From Brevundimonas sp. PAMC22021 (lineage in GTDB: Bacteria; Pseudomonadota; Alphaproteobacteria; Caulobacterales; Caulobacteraceae), in assembly GCF_019443405.1 (NCBI RefSeq), contig NZ_CP080376.1, positions 124,001-188,000 on the forward strand: a DNA stretch of 64,000 bases, given 5' to 3'. The notes under the pieces are model-generated. The model saw only the letters and a list, made by a program, of their open reading frames with translations. It was not told where the DNA came from and made no database searches. Position numbers and translations under genes: made by a program. The stretch's first letter is position 1. Each line of letters begins with the position of its first letter. Positions 24,034 through 32,512 of the stretch are shown here, piece after piece.

Positions 24034-25299
24034 TCAGGTCAGCTTGTCAGCCTTGCGCAGACTGGGAAAGAGCCTGGCCCAGATGCCGGTCGCGGCCAGG
24101 GCGCCGATCCCCCCGAAGGCCGCGGCGCCGATGGGTCCCAGGAAGCGCACCGCGACGCCGGAATAGGCCTCGCCCAACTCATTGGAGGCGCCGATGAACA
24201 GCATGGACACCGAGCTGACCCGACCGCGCATGTGGTCGGGCGTGGCCAGCTGGATCAGGGTCTGGCGGATGTTGACGCTGACCATGTCGGCCGCGCCCCC
24301 GATGAACAGAACCAGGCCGGAGAGACACACGCTCTTGGACAAGCCAAAGGTCAGGGTGCACAGGCCGAACAGGGCGACGGCGGCGAACATCCAGCGCCCG
24401 CCATGCCGCACGATGGGCTGGCGGCTGAGATAGACCGCCATCAGCAGGGCGCCGACGCCGAACGCCGCGCGCAGCAGGCCGAACCCTTGCGGCCCCACAT
24501 GCAGGATGTCCCGGGCGAAGATCGGCGTCAGCAGGGCGACGCCGGCCAGCAGCACCACCACCAGGTCCAGCGAGATCGCGCCCAGCACGATCTTGGTCTT
24601 CCAGACATAGGCCAGGCCTTCGCGGACCGCGGCGACCGGCGACAGGGCGTTCGGCTGGACCACCGGCTTGCCGCTGGTGCGGATCAGCAGAAACGCGGCG
24701 ACGCCCAGCAGAAACAGCCCCATCGACACGGCATAGGCCAGCGGCACATTGACCCCGACGATCACTCCGCCCAGCGCGGGTCCGGCGATGGCGCCGGTCT
24801 GAAAGGCGATGGACTGGGCGGCGATGGCGGGCGGCAGCGCCTTTCGGCCCACCACCATCGGCAGAAAGGCCTGGCTGGCCGGCGCCAGAAACGCCCGGGC
24901 CGCGCCGAACAGGGCGGCGACCGCCAAGAGGCCCCACAGGGGCGGCGAGCCGTGCAGCGCCATCAGCAGGAATGCGCCGGCGCAGGCCGCCTCGACGATG
25001 ATCGACAGGGCGACCGTGCGCTTGCGATCGCGCCGGTCCGCCATCGCGCCGGCCGGAAGCGTAAAGGCCAGCAGCGGCAGGAACTGACACAGGCCCACCA
25101 GCCCCAGATACAGGCTGGCCTGTTCGATCGGATGATCGCGCCGGGCGATCTCATAGACCTGCCACAACAGGGCCGAGGACTGGATCTGGATGCCCAGCAC
25201 CGCCATCAAGCGGCCGAGCCACAGCAGGCGGAAATCGCGAATGCCCCACGGGCTGGAGGGACCCTCAGGCGAGGCGGGAGGGGAGGCGGCGTCGGTCAC
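24034..25299 (-). CDS. MFS transporter (EntS-like)
   Basis: A 421-aa major facilitator with 12 predicted helices. It begins [13 protein letters not shown], has the A-motif-like [11 protein letters not shown] between helices 2 and 3, and a [11 protein letters not shown] loop near helix 10, the pattern of the EntS/DHA3 exporter group. The GTG at 25299 is chosen because it begins just before the conserved region; the frame is open to 25392 but would run into dapE. Substrate unknown. The gene is convergent with hemW. Confidence 0.85.
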   Translation of the reverse strand: MTDAASPPASPEGPSSPWGIRDFRLLWLGRLMAVLGIQIQSSALLWQVYEIARRDHPIEQASLYLGLVGLCQFLPLLAFTLPAGAMADRRDRKRTVALSIIVEAACAGAFLLMALHGSPPLWGLLAVAALFGAARAFLAPASQAFLPMVVGRKALPPAIAAQSIAFQTGAIAGPALGGVIVGVNVPLAYAVSMGLFLLGVAAFLLIRTSGKPVVQPNALSPVAAVREGLAYVWKTKIVLGAISLDLVVVLLAGVALLTPIFARDILHVGPQGFGLLRAAFGVGALLMAVYLSRQPIVRHGGRWMFAAVALFGLCTLTFGLSKSVCLSGLVLFIGGAADMVSVNIRQTLIQLATPDHMRGRVSSVSMLFIGASNELGEAYSGVAVRFLGPIGAAAFGGIGALAATGIWARLFPSLRKADKLT

Positions 25300-25376
25300 G
25301 GGTCTTCTTGCAAGCTCCTGGCGGCGGAAAGGCGAACCCTTCTCGCGGCGGTGCGATCCCCCTAAAGCATCAGGGC

Positions 25377-26551
25377 ATGAGCCGCGCATCAATTCCCGTG
25401 ATCAATCCCGTCGAACTGTGCCGCGACCTCATCCGCAGGCCTTCGGTCACGCCGGCGGACGCGGGCGCCATGGACGTGCTGCAAGACGTGCTGACGCAAC
25501 TCGGCTTCGTCTGCCGCCGGATGCGGTTCGAGGACATCGAGAACCTCTATGCACGCCGGGGAACGGCCGGGCCGAACCTCTGCTTTGCAGGTCACACCGA
25601 CGTGGTGCCGGTGGGCGCCGAGGCGCATTGGAGCGCCGGCCCCTTCGACGGAGAGGTGCGCGACGGCGTGCTGTTCGGCCGGGGCGCGGTGGACATGAAG
25701 GGGGGATCGCCGCCTGGGTCGCGGCCGTGTCGCGCGTGCTGACCGAAGGCGAGCCGGAAGGTTCGCTGTCCCTGCTGATCACCGGCGACGAGGAAGGGCC
25801 GGCGCTGAACGGCACCAAGCGGGTGGTGGAGGCGCTGCTCGCCGAGGGCGAACGCATCGACGCCTGCGTGGTCGGAGAGCCCTCGTCGGCCCACCTGCTT
25901 GGCGACATGATCAAGGTCGGGCGGCGCGGATCGCTGAACACCTGGATCACCGTGCGGGGTCGGCAGGGGCATGTCGCCTATCCGGATCGCGCGGCCAATC
26001 CGGCGCCGGTCCTGGCGCGGCTGCTGGCGTCGCTGGACGCGCACGTTCTGGATCGCGGCTATGAGGCCTTTCAGCCGTCGAACCTGGAGATCACCACGAT
26101 CGACATCGGCAATACCGCCACGAACGTCATTCCGGCCGAGGCGCGCGCGCGGCTGAACATCCGCTTCAATCCGACGCATACGGGCGATGGCCTGATGCAG
26201 TGGCTGGACGACATGGCGCGGCAGGCGGAGGCGGCCTCGGGCCTGTCGATCAGCCTTGAGCACCAGTGCTCGGGCGAGGCCTTTCTGACCCAGGCCGGCC
26301 CGTTCGTCGCGGCGGTGCAGGATGCGGTCGAGGCGGTGGTCGGTCGTCGCCCCGAGGCCTCCACCACCGGCGGCACCTCCGATGCGCGCTTCATCCGCCA
26401 GCTGTGCCCGGTGCTGGAGCTGGGCCTTGTCGGCCAGACCATGCACCAGATCGACGAGCGCGTGCCGACCGCCGAACTTCTGGCGCTGACGGACATCTAC
26501 CGCCGGGTGATCGGGACGGCGCCGGCGCGGCTGGGCGGCGCCGGGAACTGA
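25377..26551 (+). pseudogene. dapE: Succinyl-diaminopimelate desuccinylase, frameshifted
   Basis: DapE cleaves N-succinyl-LL-diaminopimelate in the lysine/peptidoglycan pathway. The first frame (ATG 25377) carries the metal-binding [11 protein letters not shown] and [10 protein letters not shown]. The remainder, with TGDEEGPA, NVIPAEARARLNIRFN and GGTSDARFI, lies in another frame from about 25706. The switch is in a run of six G (25700-25705); adding one G restores MKGGIAAW. All other catalytic motifs are intact and the gene is normally essential, so an assembly or sequencing indel is the best explanation; a real mutation or slippage is possible. Confidence 0.9.
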
Positions 26552-26602
26552 GACACGAAAGCTTCGCTTGTCGGCGCGCCCGGCGCACCCGATGTTCGGT
26601 CC

Positions 26603-26959
26603 ATGGCGATCAAGAGCGCATCGACGGAGTGGCGGCAGGTCGTTCTGGTCTGCCGGAAATGCTCCAAGAAGCTGGACGGCGGCTTTGGCCCGGACGGAGA
26701 TCTGACGCTGAAAAAGGCGCTGCGTCGCTATCTGCAGCTGCCCAAGGGCAAGAAGGGCCGCAAGCACGAACTGGCCGTCGTCGGCGCCGACTGCTTCGGC
26801 CTGTGTCCCAAGGGTGCGGTGGTGGCGGTGAACACCGCCCAGCCGGAAGCGTTGCTGGTGGTGCCCGGCGGCGCGGACCTCCTGGAAGTGAAGGCGCGGC
26901 TGGGTCTGTCCGATCCGCGTCGGGTCAAGCCGACGCTGACGCTGGTGGAGGGCGGCTGA
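26603..26959 (+). CDS. (2Fe-2S) ferredoxin-like protein
   Basis: A 118-aa protein with a thioredoxin-like ferredoxin pattern: VCRKCSKK near residue 17 and DCFGLCPKGAV near residue 65 give four cysteines spaced for a [2Fe-2S] cluster, although the first pair is closer than in classic thioredoxin-like ferredoxins. Basic spacer residues separate the pairs. It sits between dapE and a SRPBCC protein in a run of small core genes. Redox partner unknown. Confidence 0.7.
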   Translation: MAIKSASTEWRQVVLVCRKCSKKLDGGFGPDGDLTLKKALRRYLQLPKGKKGRKHELAVVGADCFGLCPKGAVVAVNTAQPEALLVVPGGADLLEVKARLGLSDPRRVKPTLTLVEGG

Positions 26960-26998
26960 CGCCTTTCCCTTGCCGGAAAGGCGTGCGAAATCACGCCC

Positions 26999-27427
26999 AT
27001 GGACACTCGCATCGAAAAGCGCGTCGGCGTGCAGGCCACGTCCGACCGGATCTGGGAACTGATCTCCGACCTGCCGTCCTGGGATCGCTGGAACCCGCAT
27101 GAGACGGACGTGAGCGGGACCATCGCCTTTGGCGGCGTCCTGAACATGACCGAACATCTGCCGGGCACGGCGGATCGCCGCGTGCAGGCGCGGGTCGGCG
27201 AATGGCAGCCGCGCGCGCAGCTCGTGTGGGCGGAGAAGCGCGGCTTCCTGTTCAACACCGTGCGGTATTTCGAGATCGAGGAGCTGGAAAAGGGCAGCTG
27301 CATCGTCGCCTCGGGCCTGATCTTCTCGGGGCTCCGGGGCGAGATGTTCCACGACAAGCATCGCAACGCCCTGCGCCGGGTGCACGAGGCGATCGCCGAA
27401 GGTCTGCGCCAGGCCGCCGAGGCCTGA
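26999..27427 (+). CDS. SRPBCC/START-like domain protein
   Basis: A 142-aa protein beginning with RIEKRVGVQATSDRIWELIS and SWDRWNPHE, the start of polyketide cyclase/dehydrase-like SRPBCC proteins, which form a deep hydrophobic ligand cavity. No catalytic residues are evident. The next genes are on the same strand but separated by gaps of 40-80 bp, so it could be transcribed alone. Function unassigned. Confidence 0.8.
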   Translation: MDTRIEKRVGVQATSDRIWELISDLPSWDRWNPHETDVSGTIAFGGVLNMTEHLPGTADRRVQARVGEWQPRAQLVWAEKRGFLFNTVRYFEIEELEKGSCIVASGLIFSGLRGEMFHDKHRNALRRVHEAIAEGLRQAAEA

Positions 27428-27503
27428 ACGCGGTTGTCCGGTTGGCAGGGCGTCCCGCCACCGCTATTCAGCCCGCCGATCCGCCCTTTCCGAGGCTCTC
27501 CTC

Positions 27504-27743
27504 ATGTCCGACATCCTGCCCGACCGTCTGTCCGTCGATCCCGACAGCCCCTTTCATGACGCGGAGGTGCTGCAACGCGACGTCGGCGTCCGCTTCAAGG
27601 GCGAGGACAAGACCAATGTCGAGGAATACTGCGTGTCCGAGGGCTGGGTGCGCCTGGCGGTCGGCAAGGGCGTGGACCGGCGCGGCAAGGCCCTGACGGT
27701 CAAGCTGCAGGGCCCGGTCGAGCCGTATTTCCGCAACGGCTAA
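27504..27743 (+). CDS. DUF3297 family protein
   Basis: A 79-aa protein with the sequence pattern of DUF3297: LPDRLSVDPDSPF, GVRFKGEDKTNVEEYC, GWVRLAVGK and PVEPYF at the end. The family is common in proteobacteria and has no known activity. It is preceded by a weak purine-rich element and followed after 65 bp by a secreted peptidase. Confidence 0.85.
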   Translation: MSDILPDRLSVDPDSPFHDAEVLQRDVGVRFKGEDKTNVEEYCVSEGWVRLAVGKGVDRRGKALTVKLQGPVEPYFRNG

Positions 27744-27807
27744 AGGCCTTTACCCGGCCTTTCGGGCGGGGCTACGGTTCGGCTTCCCGAATCCGGAGTT
27801 CCCGTCC

Positions 27808-29247
27808 ATGTCGCTTCGCCTATCCTTGGGCCTGCTCCCGGCCGCCAGCGCGCTTGCGCTCGGCCTCGCCGCCTCGCCCGTCGTCGCCCAGGACGCGCAG
27901 ACGATCCAGCGCGCCGCGACGATCCGCGACGCGGCGCTGAAGGACAATGTGGCGATGGACTACGTCACCCGGCTGACGACCCGCTTTGGCCCGCGTCCGG
28001 CCGGATCGGGTTCCGAGCAGGAGGCCGCCGCCTGGGCCGCCGACTATCTGAAGGACCTGGGCTTCCGGAACGTCCGCGTCGAGAGCTTCCCCCTGGTCGG
28101 CTGGGATCGCGGCGAGGAGAGCGCGGCCATCGTCGGCCCTCGACCGCAGCGGATCGTGGCGGCGGCGCTGGGCCATTCGCCCGCCACGCCGGCCGGCGGC
28201 GTCGAAGCCGACGTCGTGCGGTTCGACAGCCTTGAGGCGCTGATGGCGGCGCCCGACGGCTCGCTGTCCGGACGGATCGCCTATGTCGACGCCGGCCGGA
28301 TGGTGCGGATGCAGGACGGATCGGGCTACGGCGTGCTGTCGCGCATCCGCAGCAACGGACCCGTCGAGGCGATGAAGAAGGGCGCCGCCGCCTTTGTGAT
28401 GCGCTCGGCCGGCACCGACGAGCACCGCATGCCGCACACGGGCACGACCCGCTATGTCGAAGGCCGCCCGACCCTGCCGGCCTTTGCGCTCAGCGCCCCG
28501 GACGCCGATCAGATCAGCCGCATGGTCGAAGGCGGCGAGACGGTGCGCCTGCGCCTGTCCTCCACCGCCCGCACCTATGAGACGACATCGCAGAACGTGA
28601 TCGCCGACCTGCCGGGCCGCTCGCGCCCTGATGAGGTGATTGTGCTGGGCTCGCACATGGACAGCTGGGACCTGGGGACCGGCGCCATCGACGATGCGGC
28701 CGGCGGCGGCATCACGATCGCGGCGGCCAAGGCGATCATGGAGTCCGGCCGGCGACCCGCCCGCACCGTTCGCGTGGTCCTGTACGGCTCCGAAGAGGTG
28801 TCCCAGCCCACCAACACCGGCAACGGCGGCGGCGCCTATGTGCGCGGGATCGGCGAGGCGGTCTCGACCCACATCGTGGCGGGCGAAAGCGACTTCGGCG
28901 CCGACCGCGTCTATGCCCTGCGCCTGCCGCCGGGCGGAGCGGGCACCGAGTTCCAGCGTGCGGCCTCTCGCGTGCTGGGTCCGATCGGCGTTCTGGCGTC
29001 GGCCGAGCCCGAGTTGCACGGCGGCGTCGACATCGGTCCGCTGGCGGAGGTCGGCGTGCCGGTGTTCACCCTGGCCCAGGACGGCACGCGCTACTTCGAC
29101 CTGCACCACACGGCCGACGACACCCTGGACAAGATCGATCCGGCGCAACTGACCCAGAACGTCGCGGCCTGGGCCGGGCTGATCTGGCTGATCGCCGACT
29201 CCGACGTCGATTTCCGGACCATGCGGACGGCGGCGACAACCCCCTAA
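27808..29247 (+). CDS. Secreted M28 family zinc aminopeptidase
   Basis: A 479-aa peptidase with a signal peptide (about 1-27, ending VVAQ). A PA domain (about 120-250) is inserted before the catalytic part, as in carboxypeptidase Q-like M28 enzymes. Zinc ligands are visible: GSHMDSWD (His, Asp), GAIDDAAGG (bridging Asp), YGSEEV (catalytic and metal Glu) and FDLHHTADDT (His). The enzyme should remove N-terminal residues or cleave dipeptides in the periplasm. The gene ends 52 bp before tRNA-Leu. Confidence 0.9.
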   Translation: MSLRLSLGLLPAASALALGLAASPVVAQDAQTIQRAATIRDAALKDNVAMDYVTRLTTRFGPRPAGSGSEQEAAAWAADYLKDLGFRNVRVESFPLVGWDRGEESAAIVGPRPQRIVAAALGHSPATPAGGVEADVVRFDSLEALMAAPDGSLSGRIAYVDAGRMVRMQDGSGYGVLSRIRSNGPVEAMKKGAAAFVMRSAGTDEHRMPHTGTTRYVEGRPTLPAFALSAPDADQISRMVEGGETVRLRLSSTARTYETTSQNVIADLPGRSRPDEVIVLGSHMDSWDLGTGAIDDAAGGGITIAAAKAIMESGRRPARTVRVVLYGSEEVSQPTNTGNGGGAYVRGIGEAVSTHIVAGESDFGADRVYALRLPPGGAGTEFQRAASRVLGPIGVLASAEPELHGGVDIGPLAEVGVPVFTLAQDGTRYFDLHHTADDTLDKIDPAQLTQNVAAWAGLIWLIADSDVDFRTMRTAATTP

Positions 29248-29299
29248 ACCCGCGTTGGCGAGGCGCTCCGGCTTCCTTTATAGGCTGGAGCGTCGGTTC

Positions 29300-29386
29300 G
29301 CGGGCGTGGCGAAACAGGTAGACGCAACGGACTTAAAATCCGTCGGGCGCAAGCCCTTGCCGGTTCGAGCCCGGCCGCCCGCACCA
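29300..29386 (+). tRNA. tRNA-Leu(TAA)
   Basis: A complete 87-nt class II tRNA. Acceptor GCGGGCG pairs with CGCCCGC; the D arm contains GGTAGACGC; the anticodon stem ACGGA/TCCGT encloses CTTAAAA (anticodon TAA); a long variable arm (CGGGCGCAAGCCCTTG) follows; the T arm is GCCGG-TTCGAGC-CCGGC (one base approximate); discriminator A and encoded CCA end it. Confidence 0.95.
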
Positions 29387-29391
29387 CGATT

Positions 29392-29667
29392 TCAGGTCTC
29401 GCCCGGCGCCTTGGGGATCGGCTCGTAGCCGACAGGGTCCTGGGAGACGCGCGCGAAGCTGCGGCCTTCCTGCAGACGACGCGTGTTGGGATCGGGTCCG
29501 GGACCCTCGGCGCCGGGACCGATGCCGCCGTCGGTCAGCTGGTCCTGCTCTGGGCTGTCGCCGGGCTGATGGCCCCGGGCGACGCCGGGCGGCAGATGGC
29601 GGTCGGGCTCGGCGTCCGGCGCGCTCAGTTCGGAACCCGTCTTGTCCCAATCTTCCTTGTCGTTCAT
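29392..29667 (-). CDS. Small acidic hypothetical protein
   Basis: A 91-aa protein rich in Asp, Glu, Gly and Pro (begins MNDKEDWDKTGSEL; ends EPIPKAPGET). No signal peptide, membrane segment or known domain is visible, and it is probably disordered. The Shine-Dalgarno AAAGGAGA precedes ATG 29667. It follows the manganese catalase gene by 62 bp on the same strand, so a shared stress operon is likely. Role unknown. Confidence 0.75.
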   Translation of the reverse strand: MNDKEDWDKTGSELSAPDAEPDRHLPPGVARGHQPGDSPEQDQLTDGGIGPGAEGPGPDPNTRRLQEGRSFARVSQDPVGYEPIPKAPGET

Positions 29668-29729
29668 GGCGGTCTCCTTTCGCCGGGAAAGAGAGGCGAG
29701 CGCGACCGAAGCCGCGCCCGCCATCACGA

Positions 29730-30644
29730 TCAATCCAGCGCGTGCTTGACGGTGTCCATCAGGCCGCCGCCGTCCTTGGCCTTGCGCGGCTTGACCGAAC
29801 CGGGGGTGGTCGAGCCTTCGGCCATCTGCTGGGTCTGGGCGCCGGCGTCCGGGCGCGGCGGGGCGAGCTTGGGCTCCTGGCCCAGCGGCTCCATCGCGCG
29901 CGAGGTGAACTCGCCTTGGCCGTCCATCGACGGGCCCTGTGTCCAGCGGCCTTGCGGCGGGGGCGAACCGTCCTTGTTGAAGCCCAGGAACACGCGGCTG
30001 AACTCCTGGTTCTCCTGTTCCTGCGGGAAGCTGTTGGGGATCGGCAGGTTGGCCGCCAGCCCGCCCATGTCCTCGATCGCCGCCAGCCACTGCTGCTGGT
30101 GCATGGTATCGCGCGCAATCAGATAGGACAGCATGTCCTTCATGCCCGGATCGTCGGTCATGTTGTACAGGCGCGTGGCCAGCACCCGGCCTGTCGACTC
30201 GGCCGTGACGTTGGCGATCATGTCGGCGGCCAGGTTGCCGCTGGCGTAGACGTGGCTGGTGTCGAACGGCACGCCGTTGGCGTCCGAGGGCAGGGCGGCG
30301 AGGCCGGCCGACAGCACATGGCGCATGTCCATGCCGTTCAGCACCGATCCGCCGGCGGTGTCATTGGAGATGTCCTCCTGGATCGACAGCGGCGCGCCTT
30401 CCAGGTTCAGGGCGACGGCGGTGGCCAGCATCTCGATGTGCGAGATTTCCTCCGTCGCGGTGGTCAGCAGCATGTCGCGGTACTTGGCCGGACCGCGCGC
30501 GCCCCACGCCTGGAAGAAATACTGAAGACAGACGCGGATCTCGCCTTCGACGCCGCCGATCGCCTGCTGCAGCGCGCGCGCGAACACGGGATCCGGCTTC
30601 TCGACGCGGACGGGATATTGAAGAAGCTTGTCTGTATAATACAT
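29730..30644 (-). CDS. Manganese catalase
   Basis: A 304-aa non-haem catalase that dismutates hydrogen peroxide at a dimanganese centre. Ligand motifs: Glu35 in GGVEGEIR, TATEEISHIEML (Glu66, His69), an NVTAESTGR segment carrying a Glu, and ARDTMHQQQW with the last His. A Pro/Gln-rich tail of about 70 residues follows. The EcfG-like GGAAC-N16-TGTT element upstream (30714 to 30690) points to general-stress control. The downstream small acidic gene is probably co-transcribed. Confidence 0.93.
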   Translation of the reverse strand: MYYTDKLLQYPVRVEKPDPVFARALQQAIGGVEGEIRVCLQYFFQAWGARGPAKYRDMLLTTATEEISHIEMLATAVALNLEGAPLSIQEDISNDTAGGSVLNGMDMRHVLSAGLAALPSDANGVPFDTSHVYASGNLAADMIANVTAESTGRVLATRLYNMTDDPGMKDMLSYLIARDTMHQQQWLAAIEDMGGLAANLPIPNSFPQEQENQEFSRVFLGFNKDGSPPPQGRWTQGPSMDGQGEFTSRAMEPLGQEPKLAPPRPDAGAQTQQMAEGSTTPGSVKPRKAKDGGGLMDTVKHALD

Positions 30645-30689
30645 GTCCTAGTCCTGTTGATTCGTGAGTGCATTGGGTCGAGCAAGGGC

Positions 30690-30714
30690 AACAGGCGGGC
30701 GACAGGGCTGTTCC
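30690..30714 (-). promoter_or_regulatory. EcfG-type stress promoter for manganese catalase
   Basis: On the minus strand GGAAC (30714-30710) is separated by exactly 16 nt from TGTT (30693-30690), close to the alphaproteobacterial general stress consensus GGAAC-N16/17-CGTT. It lies 46 bp before the ATG at 30644. The single -10 mismatch and lack of experimental data limit confidence. Confidence 0.55.
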
Positions 30715-30881
30715 GTAAGGCGGCGCTTCAAAAAACGACGAAGCCGAGGAAGATGTTGGTCGCCTGAACACTCAACCTAACGAAGGATAATGCGGTGCGC
30801 GTCTTTTGCTGCTTCGCAAGGCAGAGCTTTCGGCTGTCGCTGCATGCGATCTTGCGGACGACGCGCAAACGCACTTCTCCC

Positions 30882-30907
30882 GGAACGACGCCGCTCGAAT
30901 GACGCTT
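30882..30907 (+). promoter_or_regulatory. Possible second EcfG-like promoter
   Basis: GGAAC (30882-30886), 16 nt, then CGCTT (30903-30907). The -35 is perfect; the -10 differs from CGTT by an extra C. It lies just before the Shine-Dalgarno GGGAGG and the gene at 30935, divergent from the catalase promoter. The match is weaker than that on the other strand. Confidence 0.35.
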
Positions 30908-30934
30908 ACCTGCAAGACCAGGGAGGACCGGATC

Positions 30935-31228
30935 ATGGAACAGAGGCGAAGGGGTCGCGGGCCGTGGGTGTGGCTTGCCGTGGTGGTGCTGGGCGCCCTG
31001 GTGGCCTGGCTGATCGCGGCCGAGGCGCTGTGGCGCAATCCGCAGGCGACCAGCGACAGCGAAAGCGCCGTGGTGCAACCGGCGACCGTTCCCGAACCGC
31101 TTCCGGTCACGCCGGCTCAGCCGAACACTACCGGAGCAGACGCGACGGGCGATGCGTCTCGCGGAGAGTCGGGCGTGCGCGGCGACGGCGCCTCGGTGAA
31201 CAACTCGCCCACCGATCCGCGACCCTGA
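30935..31228 (+). CDS. Small single-pass membrane protein
   Basis: A 97-aa protein: a short Arg-rich cytoplasmic N terminus (MEQRRRGRG), one transmembrane helix at about 10-32 (WVWLAVVVLGALVAWLIAAE), then a Ser/Thr/Pro-rich periplasmic tail of about 60 residues. The start is set by GGGAGG 9 nt upstream of ATG 30935. It is divergent from manganese catalase with a possible stress promoter. No known domain. Confidence 0.7.
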   Translation: MEQRRRGRGPWVWLAVVVLGALVAWLIAAEALWRNPQATSDSESAVVQPATVPEPLPVTPAQPNTTGADATGDASRGESGVRGDGASVNNSPTDPRP

Positions 31229-31240
31229 ACCGGATCAGGG

Positions 31241-32158
31241 TCAGCCGGCGGTGATGACCGCGCCGACGGCGGCGATGCGCTCCACCTCGGAATAGGCAGG
31301 CTGGCTGAGCGTGCCGCCGAAGATGTCCGGATCGATCTCTTCATAGGCCAGCGTCATGTCGGCGTCGTTCGCCAGCGCCTGCAGGGCGTCGCGCACCCGA
31401 TCCTCGCCGCTCACGATGGCGCTGCCGGTATAGAGGATAAACCGGCCGCCGTCCGTCAGGCGCGGCAGGGCCTGGCGCGCCCAGTCCAGCGCCAGCGCCG
31501 CCCCCAAGTCCTCGCCGCCGTCACGATAGGTGCGACCGGTGTCGTCGGCGATGAAGGGAGGATTGCTGCAGATCAGGTCGAAGGCGCCTGTTCCCGCCAC
31601 GCCGCTGCCTTCCACCGCCTCGACGTCCAAGCCCGCCGCCAGGGCGTTGGCTCGCAGGCAGCGCAGCGCCTTGGGATTGATGTCCGAGCCCTGCACGCGG
31701 GCGTCCGGCGCGGACGCCGCAAGGGTCAGGGCGCCCACGCCCGCGCCCGCACCGACGTCCAGGCCGCTGCGGATCGCGGGCCGCCTGCCGAGTTCCTGGT
31801 GCAGCAGGCGGACATAGCGATAGCTGTCCGGCCCCAGAAACACCGCGTCCTCGTCGTTCGTGGGCGCGGAATGGGCATGGAGACGCTCATCGACGCTGCT
31901 CACGCGGATCGTGGCGCACAGGCGGTCATTCTCGGCGGCGCGAAGCACGTCCGCCTGCTTCATCAGGTGCAGCAGCGGCTCGGGCATCTGCTCGGCCCGA
32001 AACGGACGGCTCCAGCCGAAGACGTCGCGCAGCACGTCCGCATCGACCGCATCCCGACGCCTGCGCACCCGCCCGTGGGTCGATGGCGTCGGCATGATGA
32101 AGCGGTAATCCTCCGCCTTCAGCTCTCGCAGCAGGGAGACAAGCGCCTCTTCGGTCAT
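31241..32158 (-). CDS. Class I SAM-dependent methyltransferase (HemK/RsmC-like)
   Basis: A 305-aa methyltransferase. An N-terminal region of about 120 residues without clear similarity precedes the Rossmann domain: LDVGAGAGVGALTLA (SAM-binding motif I), GSDINPKALRCLRANA (motif II) and ICSNPPFIADD, the NPPF signature of enzymes that methylate amide or ring nitrogens in protein glutamine, rRNA or DNA. The target cannot be told. The start ATG 32158 is chosen because the preceding 18 in-frame codons lack conservation. Confidence 0.82.
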   Translation of the reverse strand: MTEEALVSLLRELKAEDYRFIMPTPSTHGRVRRRRDAVDADVLRDVFGWSRPFRAEQMPEPLLHLMKQADVLRAAENDRLCATIRVSSVDERLHAHSAPTNDEDAVFLGPDSYRYVRLLHQELGRRPAIRSGLDVGAGAGVGALTLAASAPDARVQGSDINPKALRCLRANALAAGLDVEAVEGSGVAGTGAFDLICSNPPFIADDTGRTYRDGGEDLGAALALDWARQALPRLTDGGRFILYTGSAIVSGEDRVRDALQALANDADMTLAYEEIDPDIFGGTLSQPAYSEVERIAAVGAVITAG

Positions 32159-32311
32159 GGGCGAATCCTTTGCAGCGGCAAGACGGTGAGCGGCATCAAT
32201 CCGCGGCCTCATCGGCGGTTCCGATCAGGGCTCTCGAAGGCGCAGGAACCGCCGCGATCCTGGCGGGTTTCCACCATCCCGAATGTGGACGGCCGGCGGC
32301 CGGAGGGCGAT

Positions 32312-32512
32312 GTGTCTCATCCAGGATATGCGTGGACCCTGCGCCCCGCAGCCGGCTCCGGCTGGCTGTGGCGCATCGTGCGGGCCAGCGACGGCGCGGT
32401 GTGCGCGGAAGGTCGGACCGCGACACGGGCGGCGGCGGCGGCGCTTGTCGTGCGCGCGCTGTGCTTTGGCATGACCGCGGCCGATCAGCCTCAGGACCGT
32501 CTCGCCGCATGA
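32312..32512 (+). CDS. Small protein translationally coupled to cyanophycin synthetase
   Basis: A 66-aa protein starting at GTG 32312 with GGAGGG just upstream. It contains a Trp-rich strand (GYAWTLRP and SGWLWRIVR) then an Ala/Arg helix. Its TGA overlaps the cphA ATG (ATGA, 32509-32512), a strong sign of a real gene. No known domain; the size and beta-hairpin-like start recall small double-strand proteins, but no function is assigned. Confidence 0.6.
   Translation: MSHPGYAWTLRPAAGSGWLWRIVRASDGAVCAEGRTATRAAAAALVVRALCFGMTAADQPQDRLAA

Noticed and set aside
25190-25377. Long upstream extension of the downstream dapE frame
   Set aside because: It overlaps the MFS transporter start in another frame and lacks DapE similarity; it is open only by chance before the frameshift.
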